A DNA stretch of 64,000 nt from Hyphomicrobiaceae bacterium (GTDB lineage: Bacteria > Pseudomonadota > Alphaproteobacteria > Rhizobiales > Hyphomicrobiaceae), in NCBI GenBank assembly GCA_002919265.1, contig PKEY01000085.1, forward strand, positions 1 through 64,000, given 5' to 3'. The notes under the pieces were generated by a model, which ran no database searches, was not told the origin of the DNA, and saw nothing but the letters and a program-made list of their open reading frames with translations. A program made the position numbers and the translations under genes. Of this stretch, positions 25,705 to 34,676 are shown one piece after another. Within the stretch, counting starts at the first letter, position 1. Each line of letters starts with the position of its first letter.

Positions 25705-26379
25705 GTGCTGATCCGGCATCAATTCATTATCCGGGTAACACGGACCTTGATGGCGGCTGCGATGACGGCAGGCCTCTTTTGTCCGCCGGCAGCTGCTCAG
25801 ATCGGCACTATAGCGGCGGATGATCTCGAACAGTGCCGGCTCGCAGAGTCGATGGCCGAGCTGCGGCTTAGGGCCTGCACGACCGTCATCGAAGACAATC
25901 AGCAGATCCCCGAGGTGCGGGCTGAGGCTTTCCTCAACAGGGGGATGGCCAAAGAGGCGTTGGGCGATAGTGCGGGCGCAATCTCCGACTACAGCGAAGG
26001 CCTGAAACTCAACCCGAAGTATCGGCTGCTCTATCATCGCCGTGGGCTGGCGTATGAACAGCAGGGTGATCCGGAGCTCGCGATCAAGGACTTCTCCCAG
26101 GCAATCCAGTTGGATCCCACGGACTCCGAGGCACTAGTCTTGCGCGGTCTCACGTACGCATCGCAGGGCGAACTCCAGCTGGCCCTCAGGGACTACGAGG
26201 CTGCGCTCACGGAAACGCCCGATGACGACATGGTGCTTGTGCTTCGCGGCGAGGTGCGGGAGGAGCTGGGACAGACGGAGAGCGCGCGGGCCGACTACCG
26301 CCGGGCACTAGAGCTCAACCCCCAGAACACCGAAGCCAAACAAGGCCTGGAACGGCTGAGCGCAACAAAACGCGACTAG
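25705..26379 (+). CDS. Secreted tetratricopeptide-repeat protein
   Basis: This 224-residue protein has a signal peptide (hydrophobic stretch LMAAAMTAGLFCPPAAAQ) followed by about four TPR units: LNRGMAKEALGDSAGAISDY, LYHRRGLAYEQQGDPELAIK, ALVLRGLTYASQGELQLALR and MVLVLRGEVREELGQTESAR. It is probably a periplasmic scaffold for protein-protein contacts. GTG start at 25705 with AGGAG about eight bases upstream. No partner is indicated by the neighbours. Confidence 0.82.
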   Translation: MLIRHQFIIRVTRTLMAAAMTAGLFCPPAAAQIGTIAADDLEQCRLAESMAELRLRACTTVIEDNQQIPEVRAEAFLNRGMAKEALGDSAGAISDYSEGLKLNPKYRLLYHRRGLAYEQQGDPELAIKDFSQAIQLDPTDSEALVLRGLTYASQGELQLALRDYEAALTETPDDDMVLVLRGEVREELGQTESARADYRRALELNPQNTEAKQGLERLSATKRD

Positions 26380-26500
26380 GTGGAAACGCGAAGCAAACCA
26401 ACTCTGGGGCCACCGCTATTTCATTACTCGCTATTCGTGACCCACTGCTGTAAGCCTTGGCAGAATTCTCAAGGAACACGCTGACCGTTGCTGAAAGCTC

Positions 26501-27598
26501 ATGTCCTACAACACCTTCGGCCATCTTTTCCGTGTGACGACCTGGGGCGAAAGCCACGGGCCGGCGATCGGCTGCGTCGTCGATGGCTGCCCGCCGGGCA
26601 TTCCGCTCACTGCCGAAGACATTCAGTACTATCTCGACCGCCGCCGGCCCGGGCAGTCGCGCTACACAACCCAGCGCCGGGAGCCCGACCAGGTGGAGAT
26701 CCTCTCAGGCGTGTTCACCGATGACGAGGGGCGCCAAGTGACCACCGGCACGCCCATCTCGCTTCTCATCCACAACGTCGATCAGCGGTCGAAGGACTAC
26801 GGGGACATCAAGGACAAGTTTCGCCCTGGTCACGCGGACTACACGTACTTTGAGAAGTACGGCCTTCGTGATTATCGCGGCGGCGGGCGTTCGTCTGCGC
26901 GCGAAACGGCGATGCGCGTGGCCGCAGGCGCCATTGCGCGGAAGATCCTTAGAGGCGTGACGATCCGGGGCGCCCTTGTTCGCATCGGCCCGCACGCTGT
27001 CGACCGCTCGCGCTGGAACTGGGGCGAGGTCGAGAGCAACCCGTTCTTCTGCCCGGATCACGACTCTGTTCAGACGTGGGCTTCTTATCTCGATCAGATT
27101 CGCAAATCCGGTTCCTCCGTCGGCGCCGTCATCGAAATCGTAGCTGAAGGCGTCCCGCCGGGGCTTGGTGCTCCGATCTACGGCAAGCTCGATCAGGACC
27201 TGGCTGCAGCGCTGATGAGCATCAATGCCGTGAAAGGCGTCGAGATCGGCGCGGGCATGGCAGCGGCCGAGCTGACGGGCGAGGAAAACGCCGACGAAAT
27301 GCGCATTGGCCCGGATGGACGCCCGGTTTTTCTGTCGAATAATGCAGGCGGCATTCTCGGGGGCATCTCGACGGGTCAGCCCATAGTCTGTCGCTTCGCC
27401 GTGAAGCCGACCTCATCCATCCTCACGCCGCGGAAGACCATCGACCGGTTCGGCAATGAAACCGAGATCATGACAAAGGGCCGGCACGATCCGTGTGTCG
27501 GCATCCGCGCCGTTCCTGTCGGCGAGGCCATGGTCGCGATTGTCCTGGCTGACCACGCGTTGCGCCACCGCGCACAAACGGGCAAGTGGGAGTTTTGA
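26501..27598 (+). CDS. aroC: Chorismate synthase
   Basis: This 365-residue protein has all the chorismate synthase signatures: [52 protein letters not shown] and the C-terminal [18 protein letters not shown]. It converts 5-enolpyruvylshikimate-3-phosphate to chorismate with reduced FMN, the last shared step of aromatic amino acid biosynthesis. The following gene starts one base after its stop, so translation is probably coupled. Confidence 0.97.
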   Translation: MSYNTFGHLFRVTTWGESHGPAIGCVVDGCPPGIPLTAEDIQYYLDRRRPGQSRYTTQRREPDQVEILSGVFTDDEGRQVTTGTPISLLIHNVDQRSKDYGDIKDKFRPGHADYTYFEKYGLRDYRGGGRSSARETAMRVAAGAIARKILRGVTIRGALVRIGPHAVDRSRWNWGEVESNPFFCPDHDSVQTWASYLDQIRKSGSSVGAVIEIVAEGVPPGLGAPIYGKLDQDLAAALMSINAVKGVEIGAGMAAAELTGEENADEMRIGPDGRPVFLSNNAGGILGGISTGQPIVCRFAVKPTSSILTPRKTIDRFGNETEIMTKGRHDPCVGIRAVPVGEAMVAIVLADHALRHRAQTGKWEF

Positions 27599-27599
27599 A

Positions 27600-28319
27600 A
27601 TGGGTGATATCTCCCAAATCAAGGCACTCGTCTTCGACGTCTTCGGCACCGTTGTCGACTGGCGCACGAGCATCATCCAGGAGCTTGAGGCCTTCGGCGC
27701 GCAAAAAGGTATCTCCGCCGATTGGGCGGCGTTCACGGACGACTGGCGCGCCCTCTATCAGCCCTCGATGGAGGAGGTACGCGCAGGCCGCCGCCCCTGG
27801 ACCATTCTCGATGTGCTGCACCGCGAGAGCCTGGAGAAGCTACTCACCAAATACGGCATTGACGGACTAAGCGAAGAAGAGAAGGACCACATCAACAAGG
27901 TCTGGCACCGGCTCAAACCGTGGCCTGACAGCGTGCCGGGGTTGCATCGGCTCAAGGCCCGCTACCTCATCGGCACACTGTCCAATGGAAACATCGGCTT
28001 GCTCGCATGGATGGCGAAGAACGCCGGCCTGCCATGGGACGTCATTCTCGGCGCGGAGCCGGCGCGCGCCTACAAACCGCTTCCCGAAGCCTACCTGCGA
28101 ACCGCAAAGATCCTTGGCCTCAGGCCTGAGCAAATGATGCTCGTTGCGGCGCACAATGACGACCTCGCCGCAGCTGCCGCCCAGGGATATGCGACGGCAT
28201 TCGTCGCGCGGCCCACGGAGTATGGGCCTCATCAGACAAAGGATCTGAAGGCCGAGCGGGAATGGGATGTTGTCACTGACAGCTTCCTCGGTCTCGCAGA
28301 GGCTCTTGGCTGTCCCTAA
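27600..28319 (+). CDS. Haloacid dehalogenase type II (HAD superfamily)
   Basis: From the ATG at 27600 the product is 239 residues. It begins with HAD motif I, ALVFDVFGTVVDWRTSI, where the nucleophilic aspartate lies. It continues with motif II in LIGTLSNGNIGLL, motif III lysine in EPARAYKPLPEAYL, and motif IV in MLVAAHNDDLAAAAAQGYAT. This is the L-2-haloacid dehalogenase pattern (DVFGT-VVDWR and SNGN). Many annotated members act on other substrates, so dehalogenation is not proven. It is coupled to aroC by one intervening base; no functional link is apparent. Confidence 0.88.
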   Translation: MGDISQIKALVFDVFGTVVDWRTSIIQELEAFGAQKGISADWAAFTDDWRALYQPSMEEVRAGRRPWTILDVLHRESLEKLLTKYGIDGLSEEEKDHINKVWHRLKPWPDSVPGLHRLKARYLIGTLSNGNIGLLAWMAKNAGLPWDVILGAEPARAYKPLPEAYLRTAKILGLRPEQMMLVAAHNDDLAAAAAQGYATAFVARPTEYGPHQTKDLKAEREWDVVTDSFLGLAEALGCP

Positions 28320-28327
28320 TCGCGCCT

Positions 28328-28792
28328 CTAGGACGGAAACAGCCCCGTTTGCCGCAGCGCTTCACCCAACACCATCGCGGCAGCAACCGCAATGTTGAGC
28401 GAGCGCAGGTCGCTGCGCATCGGTATGCGCACGCTTGCATCGGCCACAGCCCGGACACTGTCAGGCACGCCGGCGGTTTCGCGGCCCAGCAACAAGGTAT
28501 CATCGCGCGCGAAGCGAAACTCTGTGTAGGGATGATCGCCGCGCGCGCTGAGGAGAACGAGCCGTCCGATGCCCTCGGTACTCGCGCGCTTTTCCAGAAA
28601 CTCCTCCCAGCTCACGTGCCGGGTGAGATCGACGTACGGCAGGTAGTCGAGCGCCGCGCGCTTCAACGCACGGTCTGACAGATCAAATCCCGGTGGACCT
28701 ATGACATCGACGGGCACGTTCATGCACGCCGCAAGACGCATGATCGTCCCGGTATTTTGCGGGATATCCGGCTGATAGAGGGCGAGTCTCAT
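28328..28792 (-). CDS. trmL: tRNA (cytidine/uridine(34)-2'-O)-methyltransferase TrmL
   Basis: The 154-residue SPOUT methyltransferase opens LALYQPDIPQNTGTIMRLAA and has the knot motifs LLLGRETAGVPDSV, VRIPM and RSLNIAVAAAMVLGEALRQ. It methylates the ribose of the wobble nucleotide of certain leucine tRNAs. Length matches the family. It converges on the dehalogenase gene with an 8-base gap and is divergent from the pet operon. Confidence 0.93.
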   Translation of the reverse strand: MRLALYQPDIPQNTGTIMRLAACMNVPVDVIGPPGFDLSDRALKRAALDYLPYVDLTRHVSWEEFLEKRASTEGIGRLVLLSARGDHPYTEFRFARDDTLLLGRETAGVPDSVRAVADASVRIPMRSDLRSLNIAVAAAMVLGEALRQTGLFPS

Positions 28793-29080
28793 CGCAGCAA
28801 TTCCGCCCCATTATGCAGCCAAGGCGCATTCGCAAGCGTATGCGCCAAATTGCCTCTTTGCCGTTCTGCTTCCCCGCCTTGAGAGCATGGACAAACGATG
28901 TCAAAAGGTCGGCGTGGCAAAAAGCGCCGTTCTGAGCGGGGGATTTGCCAACATATAGGTTGCGACTGGTCGATACCGTCTCTTTTCACGCCCGACGTGT
29001 CTCGTCGGCGGGGCAGCGACCGTCCAAAGGGTGCTCGGATCGCATCGGATTCGAGGTTTTTGCGGAGAAGGGAGGCTCAA

Positions 29081-29617
29081 TTGAGCTCACACGCCGAGGA
29101 GCCAACGCGTCGAGATTTTCTGACGATCGCGGGCAGCGCCTTCGCGGCCGTCGGCGGCGCCATGGCGCTGTGGCCGTTCATTGCACAAATGAACCCCGAC
29201 GCATCAACGCAGGCACTGGCCTCAGTCGAGGTTGACCTGACGCCTGTGAAGCCGGGGCAGGCCATCACGGTCATGTGGCGCGGCAAGCCGGTGTTCATTC
29301 GCAACCGGACGCCGGAAGAAATCAAGACCGCGGCCGAAACTCCGTTGAGTGAACTTCCCGATCCTCAGCCAGATCGCGATCGCGTGAAGAAGGGTCACGA
29401 GAACTGGCTCGTTCTGATCGGTGTCTGCACCCACCTCGGCTGTATCCCCAAGGGTCAAAGCCTGAACGACGTGAAGGGGGATTACGGTGGCTGGTTCTGC
29501 CCGTGCCACGGCTCCCACTACGATACGTCAGGACGCATCCGCAAAGGGCCGGCGCCGCGCAATCTCGAAGTGCCGACCTACGAGTTCGTTTCCGATACGA
29601 AGATCCGGATCGGCTGA
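29081..29617 (+). CDS. petA: Ubiquinol-cytochrome c reductase, Rieske iron-sulfur subunit
   Basis: The product has a twin-arginine-type N-terminus ([20 protein letters not shown]) serving as membrane anchor, and Rieske cluster ligands in [11 protein letters not shown] and [20 protein letters not shown] start at TTG 29081: GGGAGG lies seven bases before it and the resulting 178 residues fit the family. An in-frame GTG/ATG-like extension to 28898 would put about 60 basic, non-homologous residues ahead of the Tat signal. First gene of the petABC operon; the cluster transfers electrons from ubiquinol to cytochrome c1 in the inner membrane. Confidence 0.95.
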   Translation: MSSHAEEPTRRDFLTIAGSAFAAVGGAMALWPFIAQMNPDASTQALASVEVDLTPVKPGQAITVMWRGKPVFIRNRTPEEIKTAAETPLSELPDPQPDRDRVKKGHENWLVLIGVCTHLGCIPKGQSLNDVKGDYGGWFCPCHGSHYDTSGRIRKGPAPRNLEVPTYEFVSDTKIRIG

Positions 29618-29629
29618 GGACTTACGAAC

Positions 29630-30913
29630 ATGGCTACACATCAGTCGACCTACGAGCCCAAATCCGGTTTCGAGAAGTGGCTGGATGAGCGCCTGCCCAT
29701 CATGCGGATGATGCATGGGCAGTTCATCGACTATCCGACTCCGCGCAATCTGAACTACCTTTGGACGTTCGGCGGCATCCTCACCGCCGTGCTGGCGCTG
29801 CAGATCCTGACCGGCGTCGTGCTCGCGATGCACTACATCCCGAGCGTGAACGAGGCGTTCGACTCCGTCGAGCGCATCCGGCGGGACGTGAACTACGGCT
29901 GGCTGATCCGCAACATGCACGCGGTCGGCGCCTCGATGTTCTTCCTGGCCGTCTACGTCCACATCTTCCGCGGCCTCTACTATGGCTCCTACAAGGCTCC
30001 GCGCGAGGTGCTGTGGATCATCGGCGTCCTCATCTACCTCGTGATGATGGCGACGGCGTTCCTCGGCTACACGCTGCCGTGGGGCCAGATGAGCTTCTGG
30101 GGCGCGACGGTTATCACGAACTTCTTCTCCGCCATTCCGCTAGTGGGGCAGAGCATCGTCGAGTGGCTGTGGGGTGGCTACGCGGTTTCGGGCGTCACGC
30201 TGAACCGCTTCTTCAGCTTGCACTACCTGCTGCCGTTCGTGCTGGCTGGCCTCGTCGTGCTGCACATCTGGGCGCTGCACGTCTCCGGTCAGAACAACCC
30301 GACGGGTATCGAGCCGCAGACCAAGGCTGATACGGTGCCGATGAGCCCGTACGCCGTGGCGAAGGACGCGGTCGGCATGGCTGTGTTCGCCATCCTTTTC
30401 GCGTGGTTCGTGTTCTTCGTGCCCGACTACCTGGGCCACGCCGACAACTACAATGAGGCGAACCCGCTGGTGACGCCGCCGCACATCGTTCCGGAGTGGT
30501 ACTTCCTGCCGTTCTACGCGATCCTGCGTGCGATCCCGTCCAAGCTCGGCGGCGTGATCGCGATGTTCGGCGCGATCATCATCCTGGTGTTCATCCCGTG
30601 GCTCGACACGTCGCGTGTTCGCTCCACGAAGTACCGCCCGCTCTATCGCTGGTTTTTCTGGCTGTTCGTGTTCACCTGCCTGGCGCTCGGATACCTGGGC
30701 TCCAAGCCGGCCGAAGGCGTGTACGTGACCTGGGCCCGCGTGTTCACCTTCTACTACTTCGCCCACTTCCTCATCGTTATGCCGATCATCGGCATCATCG
30801 AGACGCCGAAGCCGATGCCTCGCTCGATCAGCGAAGCGGTCCTCGGCAAGAAGGGCAACAGTGGGGCTAGGGTATCCCCTGCGGGTGCGGCAGCTGCTGC
30901 CGAGAAGCGGTAA
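29630..30913 (+). CDS. petB: Ubiquinol-cytochrome c reductase, cytochrome b
   Basis: This 427-residue cytochrome b has eight or nine membrane helices. The haem histidines lie in the pattern [20 protein letters not shown] and [21 protein letters not shown]. The Qo-site PEWY motif lies in [16 protein letters not shown] and the [18 protein letters not shown] helix is conserved. It is 12 bases downstream of petA. The cytochrome b is not fused to cytochrome c1, unlike the fbcH arrangement of Bradyrhizobium. Confidence 0.97.
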   Translation: MATHQSTYEPKSGFEKWLDERLPIMRMMHGQFIDYPTPRNLNYLWTFGGILTAVLALQILTGVVLAMHYIPSVNEAFDSVERIRRDVNYGWLIRNMHAVGASMFFLAVYVHIFRGLYYGSYKAPREVLWIIGVLIYLVMMATAFLGYTLPWGQMSFWGATVITNFFSAIPLVGQSIVEWLWGGYAVSGVTLNRFFSLHYLLPFVLAGLVVLHIWALHVSGQNNPTGIEPQTKADTVPMSPYAVAKDAVGMAVFAILFAWFVFFVPDYLGHADNYNEANPLVTPPHIVPEWYFLPFYAILRAIPSKLGGVIAMFGAIIILVFIPWLDTSRVRSTKYRPLYRWFFWLFVFTCLALGYLGSKPAEGVYVTWARVFTFYYFAHFLIVMPIIGIIETPKPMPRSISEAVLGKKGNSGARVSPAGAAAAAEKR

Positions 30914-30935
30914 GGCTCGGGGAGGCGAGGGAATA

Positions 30936-31796
30936 ATGTTCAAGATCCACAAATCTCTGGGGGCGATGGTCGCGGCAGGCTTGCTTGCCGTAACCGCCCA
31001 AGCCGCCTCGGCCGCGGAGGCCATCAAGATCGAGCGTCAAAGCTGGCCGTTCTCCGGCTTCTTCGGGACCTTCGACAAGGCGCAACTGCAGCGCGGCTTC
31101 CAGGTCTACCAGGAGGTTTGCTCGAGCTGCCACGAGCTGCGCCGGATCTCCTACCGGAACCTGGCTCAGCCAGGTGGTCCCGAGTTCCCGGAAGATGCGG
31201 TGAAGGCTCTGGCTGCATCAGCTCAGGTTGAGGATGGTCCGGATGACACCGGCGCCATGTTCAAGCGCCCTGGCCTTCTGTCGGACCCGCTACCGAAGAT
31301 CTACGCCAACGAGAAGGAAGCACGGTCCATCCACAACGGCGCCTATCCGCCAGACCTGTCGCTAATGGCGCGGGCGCGGAACACAGAGAACGTCGCACCG
31401 TGGTACATCCATCCCTTCCTGATGCTACGTGACATCCTTGTCGGCTATCAGGAGGGCGGCGCCGACTACATCTATGCGATCCTGACTGGCTACAAGGAGC
31501 CGCCGGAAGGCTTCGAGCTGATGGAAGGCATGCATTACAACGCCGCCTTCCCTGGTCACCAGATCGCCATGGCCAATCCGTTCGCTGCCGGCGATGGTCA
31601 GGTCCAGTATCAGGACGGCACGCCCTCAACCGTCGAGAATTACGCTCGCGACGTGGCCGCCTTCCTTTACTGGACTTCCGATCCGAAGGTGGAAGAGCGT
31701 AAGCGGATTGGCTGGGTGGTCATCCTCTACCTGATCGTGACCTCGGTCCTACTCTACATCGCCAAGAAGCGCATTTGGTCGAGAGTAGAGCACTAG
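30936..31796 (+). CDS. petC: Ubiquinol-cytochrome c reductase, cytochrome c1
   Basis: The 286-residue product has a signal peptide (MVAAGLLAVTAQAASAAEA), the haem-c attachment site VCSSCHELRRISY, an axial methionine candidate in MEGMHYNAAFPGHQIAM, and a C-terminal anchor helix (WVVILYLIVTSVLLYIAKK). GGGAGG and GAGG lie upstream of the ATG at 30936. Last gene of the bc1 operon, followed by a strong terminator. The haem domain faces the periplasm and passes electrons to soluble cytochrome c. Confidence 0.97.
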   Translation: MFKIHKSLGAMVAAGLLAVTAQAASAAEAIKIERQSWPFSGFFGTFDKAQLQRGFQVYQEVCSSCHELRRISYRNLAQPGGPEFPEDAVKALAASAQVEDGPDDTGAMFKRPGLLSDPLPKIYANEKEARSIHNGAYPPDLSLMARARNTENVAPWYIHPFLMLRDILVGYQEGGADYIYAILTGYKEPPEGFELMEGMHYNAAFPGHQIAMANPFAAGDGQVQYQDGTPSTVENYARDVAAFLYWTSDPKVEERKRIGWVVILYLIVTSVLLYIAKKRIWSRVEH

Positions 31797-31816
31797 CTCT
31801 CCGCGAATTTCTTGAA

Positions 31817-31850
31817 GAAAAGGCCTCGTCATCGGGGCCTTTTCTCTTTA
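31817..31850 (+). terminator. Rho-independent terminator of the petABC operon
   Basis: GAAAAGGCC (31817-31825) pairs with GGCCTTTTC (31836-31844) around a 10-base loop. A T-rich tract follows. It starts 21 bases after the petC stop. Confidence 0.88.
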
Positions 31851-31928
31851 GGAGTTCGGTTTTGACATCGTTTGAGGCTCCGCAGCGGATCACGCGAGGG
31901 GCGCACGAACGTTGGCCAGGGGCGAGGC

Positions 31929-32807
31929 ATGACGAAAGCAGTACTCGGCATCATCGGCGGCAGCGGGCTCTACAATCTGCCGAACATCAAGAATCCGCAC
32001 TGGGAGAAGGTCTCCTCGCCTTGGGGAGAACCGTCCGATGAAATCCTGTTTGCTGAGGTGGACGGTCTTCCGATCCGCTTCCTACCGCGCCATGGCCGTG
32101 GCCATCGTCACTCGCCGACTGGCATCAATTATCGCGCCAACATCGACGCCCTGAAGCGCACCGGCGTCACCGACCTTGTGTCCGTTTCCGCCTGCGGGTC
32201 GCTGCGCGAAGATTTGCCGCCGGGCACGTTTGTTCTCGTCGATCAGTTCATCGACCGCACGTTCGCGCGCGAGAAGAGCTTCTTCGGAAACGGGCTCGTG
32301 GCGCACGTTTCGATGGCCGATCCAGTGAGCCCCGGTCTCGTCGATCTTCTCGAACAAGCTCTAAAGGCAGAAAACATTAACTATCGCCGCGGCGGCACAT
32401 ACCTCGTAATGGAGGGGCCGCAGTTCTCGACGCGAGCTGAATCCAACCTCTACCGCTCGTGGGGTTGCGACGTGATCGGCATGACCAACATGCCCGAAGC
32501 CAAGCTCGCCCGCGAAGCCGAGATTTGCTACGCCACCGTCGCCATGGTGACGGACTTCGACTGCTGGCACGAAGAGCACGCCCACGTCGATGTCGCCGCG
32601 GTTCTGGAGGTCATGAAGACCAACACGGAAGCCGCGCAACGGATGTTGGCACGGCTGACGTCCATCTTCCCGCGCGAACATCAGCCCTGCCCGATCGGTT
32701 CCGACCGCGCTCTCGATGTGGCGCTTATTACGGCGCCCGAAGTCCGCGATCCTGAGCTGATCGCGAAGCTGGACGCCGTGGCGGGCCGCGTCCTCAAGAA
32801 CTCATAA
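31929..32807 (+). CDS. mtnP: S-methyl-5'-thioadenosine phosphorylase
   Basis: The 292-residue protein shows the purine phosphorylase family 2 fold. It has the phosphate loop GIIGGSGLYNLPN, PRHGRGHRHSPTGINYRANI, the central MEGPQFSTRAESNLYRSWG, and MTNMPEAKLAREAEICYAT with VTDFDCWHEEHAHV. It cleaves methylthioadenosine to adenine and methylthioribose-1-phosphate. apt (adenine salvage) and mtnA (methylthioribose-1-phosphate isomerase) are nearby on the same strand, so all three handle its products. Start is the ATG at 31929; the longer frame upstream has no ribosome site. Confidence 0.95.
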   Translation: MTKAVLGIIGGSGLYNLPNIKNPHWEKVSSPWGEPSDEILFAEVDGLPIRFLPRHGRGHRHSPTGINYRANIDALKRTGVTDLVSVSACGSLREDLPPGTFVLVDQFIDRTFAREKSFFGNGLVAHVSMADPVSPGLVDLLEQALKAENINYRRGGTYLVMEGPQFSTRAESNLYRSWGCDVIGMTNMPEAKLAREAEICYATVAMVTDFDCWHEEHAHVDVAAVLEVMKTNTEAAQRMLARLTSIFPREHQPCPIGSDRALDVALITAPEVRDPELIAKLDAVAGRVLKNS

Positions 32808-32830
32808 GCGACCCGGCGTCAAATAGGCGT

Positions 32831-33193
32831 TTAGGCGTTAGCCTGATCGCCGGACTGCGCGGCTGCGATGCGGTTCATTTCGTCGATGGCCAGGCTCGCG
32901 TGGGCATAGGCGCCGCCGGCGCGCATCTCCGCCGCAACCCAAATCGCTTCCATTAGCTCCTGCTCAGTCGCACCGTGCCGGAGCGCCGCCTTTGTGTGGC
33001 CGCGGATGCAGTATGGGCATTGCGTGACGTGAGCTACTGCGACCGCAATGATCTGCTTCATCTTGACCGACAAAGCGCCTTCCGCAAAAACCTGCTGGCT
33101 GAATGCTCTGAAGGCTGCCTCTGTGTCGGGAGCAAGTTGGCGCCGCTTTTGCGCCGTTTGGGGCGAGGCTGCGGGATAAATATTGTCCGCCAT
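32831..33193 (-). CDS. Carboxymuconolactone decarboxylase / AhpD-like family protein
   Basis: The 120-residue helical protein has the AhpD-type motif QCPYCIRGHTKAALRHG, giving the redox CxxC and following histidine, and the conserved EAIWVAAEMRAGGAYAHA segment. With a CxxC it is more likely a thiol peroxidase-type or alkylhydroperoxidase-like protein than a true decarboxylase. The start ATG has GGAGG nearby. It converges on mtnP with a 23-base gap. Confidence 0.9.
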   Translation of the reverse strand: MADNIYPAASPQTAQKRRQLAPDTEAAFRAFSQQVFAEGALSVKMKQIIAVAVAHVTQCPYCIRGHTKAALRHGATEQELMEAIWVAAEMRAGGAYAHASLAIDEMNRIAAAQSGDQANA

Positions 33194-33730
33194 TGGGCTT
33201 CCTCCTTGTGGTTTTGAAAGGGCCTCTTGACCAATATGGACCCTGCCGCGAGCGGCACAAGCTTGCGATCCCAGAGCCGCAGCGACGGAAAGTCGAAGCT
33301 CGCGCCCTTGCCTAATCAGGCGCGGACAGAATAAGGGAACTGCGTCTGCCGAGCTTGGGTGCCTGGCTTTCAGCGGAAGCTCCAGCGACTCTGGCCAAAA
33401 TGGGCGGGACGACTGCGAGAAGGGCCTTTACGAAACAGGCCACGAGATATGGCGCGCGCCTCGACGGCGGTGCCGAAGGTGATTGATCGAGTTTTTGTTT
33501 GGAGACGTTGTAGCTCCCGGTCCGATGGATTCTGAGAAGGACGCCTTCGAACCTCTCGCTCGTGCGAGGCAGATGGTCCCGGTTTCCGTCGACCATGGGA
33601 TCGGTAAGAAGGGACTCGAAGCGGCCATGACGGTATCGAACGCGGCTTGCCGACGGTCCCTCAATACTTCGAATAACGCTGCACTGCGCTTATTCAGTTT
33701 CGCCGCCACGGGGCACTAAGGGAGGTGAAG
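33194..33730. other. Long intergenic region upstream of apt
   Basis: More than 500 bases separate the AhpD-like gene and apt. Frames on both strands (for example a 78-codon plus-strand frame from 33483 and a 93-codon minus-strand frame from 33709) start with TTG or GTG without ribosome sites and resemble no family I know. The region must hold the apt promoter and possibly that of the AhpD-like gene. Confidence 0.4.
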
Positions 33731-34261
33731 GTGGAGCATCTCAAGCAACTGGTCCGGTCGATCCCGGACTATCCGAAGCCGGGCATCATATTCCGCGATG
33801 TCACGACGCTCCTGCGTGATGCGGATGGCTTCGAGCAAGCGATCATTGCGCTGGCCGAGCCTTTCCAATCGGAGAAGGTGGACGCCGTGGCGGGCATCGA
33901 AGCGCGGGGCTTCATTCTAGGTGGCGCTGTCGCGGACCGGCTGGGCTGCGGTTTCATCCCTATTCGCAAGAAGGGAAAGTTACCCTGGAAGACGATCGGG
34001 CAGGAATACACGCTCGAATACGGTGTTGACGCGATCGAGATTCACGAGGATGCCATCCGCCAGGGCGAACGCATTCTCATCATCGACGACCTGATTGCGA
34101 CCGGCGGCACCGCCGATGCGGCCGCCAAGCTTGTTCGCCGCTCGGGCGGCGAGGTTATCGGCGCCGCTTTCATCATCGACCTGCCGGACCTTGGCGGTCT
34201 CAAGAAACTGGAAGCCAGCGGCGTGAAGTGTCACGCACTAATAGCATTTGAGGGGCACTGA
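33731..34261 (+). CDS. apt: Adenine phosphoribosyltransferase
   Basis: The 176-residue type I phosphoribosyltransferase opens with LVRSIPDYPKPGIIFRDVTT. It carries VAGIEARGFILGGAVADRL, the RKKGKLPW flexible loop and the PRPP-binding motif ILIIDDLIATGGTADAAA. It makes AMP from adenine and PRPP, recycling the adenine released by MtnP. I start at GTG 33731, because GGGAGG ends at 33724 and gives normal spacing to 33731; the in-frame GTG at 33725 abuts it. The next gene begins at the base after the stop. Confidence 0.95.
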   Translation: MEHLKQLVRSIPDYPKPGIIFRDVTTLLRDADGFEQAIIALAEPFQSEKVDAVAGIEARGFILGGAVADRLGCGFIPIRKKGKLPWKTIGQEYTLEYGVDAIEIHEDAIRQGERILIIDDLIATGGTADAAAKLVRRSGGEVIGAAFIIDLPDLGGLKKLEASGVKCHALIAFEGH

Positions 34262-34513
34262 ATGGACAACACAAACAGCGCTAACAACACTTTGCCTGCC
34301 AATCGGATTCGCGAAGCCATGGCCGCCGTCACCGCCGGCCAACAGAACCCGGAGGCCGCTGTGCCCTGCCCTGTCTGTGGCGCCCCAGGCCTGCAAGTCG
34401 AGGATCGCTCGGTCCGACCGCATGCGGAGTGGTATGCGCTGTCTTGTACGTCTTGCGGTTTGGACGACACCCTCCACATTCCACTGGGATCGAGGCCAGG
34501 CAGCTTCAGTTGA
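34262..34513 (+). CDS. Small zinc-ribbon-like protein coupled to apt
   Basis: The 83-residue product has two cysteine pairs, CPVCGAPG near residue 36 and CTSCGLDD near residue 62, spaced as in zinc ribbons. Both ends are flexible and polar. It begins directly after the apt stop codon (TGA then ATG), so translational coupling is likely. I do not recognise a named family. It could be a small DNA/RNA-binding or metal-binding accessory, but nothing in the sequence ties it to adenine salvage beyond position. Confidence 0.75.
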   Translation: MDNTNSANNTLPANRIREAMAAVTAGQQNPEAAVPCPVCGAPGLQVEDRSVRPHAEWYALSCTSCGLDDTLHIPLGSRPGSFS

Positions 34514-34609
34514 TCTGAGCACGCAGCTCGCAACGAGAGATCGAATACGGAAGGCATCCCGGTCATCGCTCGGGATGTCGATTTGAAGAGGTCAGCCTTG
34601 TTCCAGCCT

Positions 34610-34629
34610 GGGTACGGTTCGCTGTACCC
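34610..34629. promoter_or_regulatory. Inverted repeat upstream of mtnA, possible operator
   Basis: GGGTAC and GTACCC form a 6-bp inverted repeat with an 8-base spacer, and a TAGACT element that could serve as a -10 follows at 34633. It lies about 50 bases before the mtnA start. It could be an operator or a weak terminator of the apt operon. Confidence 0.28.
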
Positions 34630-34676
34630 GGCTAGACTGTCTTCACGGGTGCCACCCCAAAGGAGCTTGAGCGGAG

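Noticed and set aside
30140..31027. 295-codon minus-strand frame
   Set aside because: Antisense to petB and petC, rich in His, Arg and Glu; no supporting signal.
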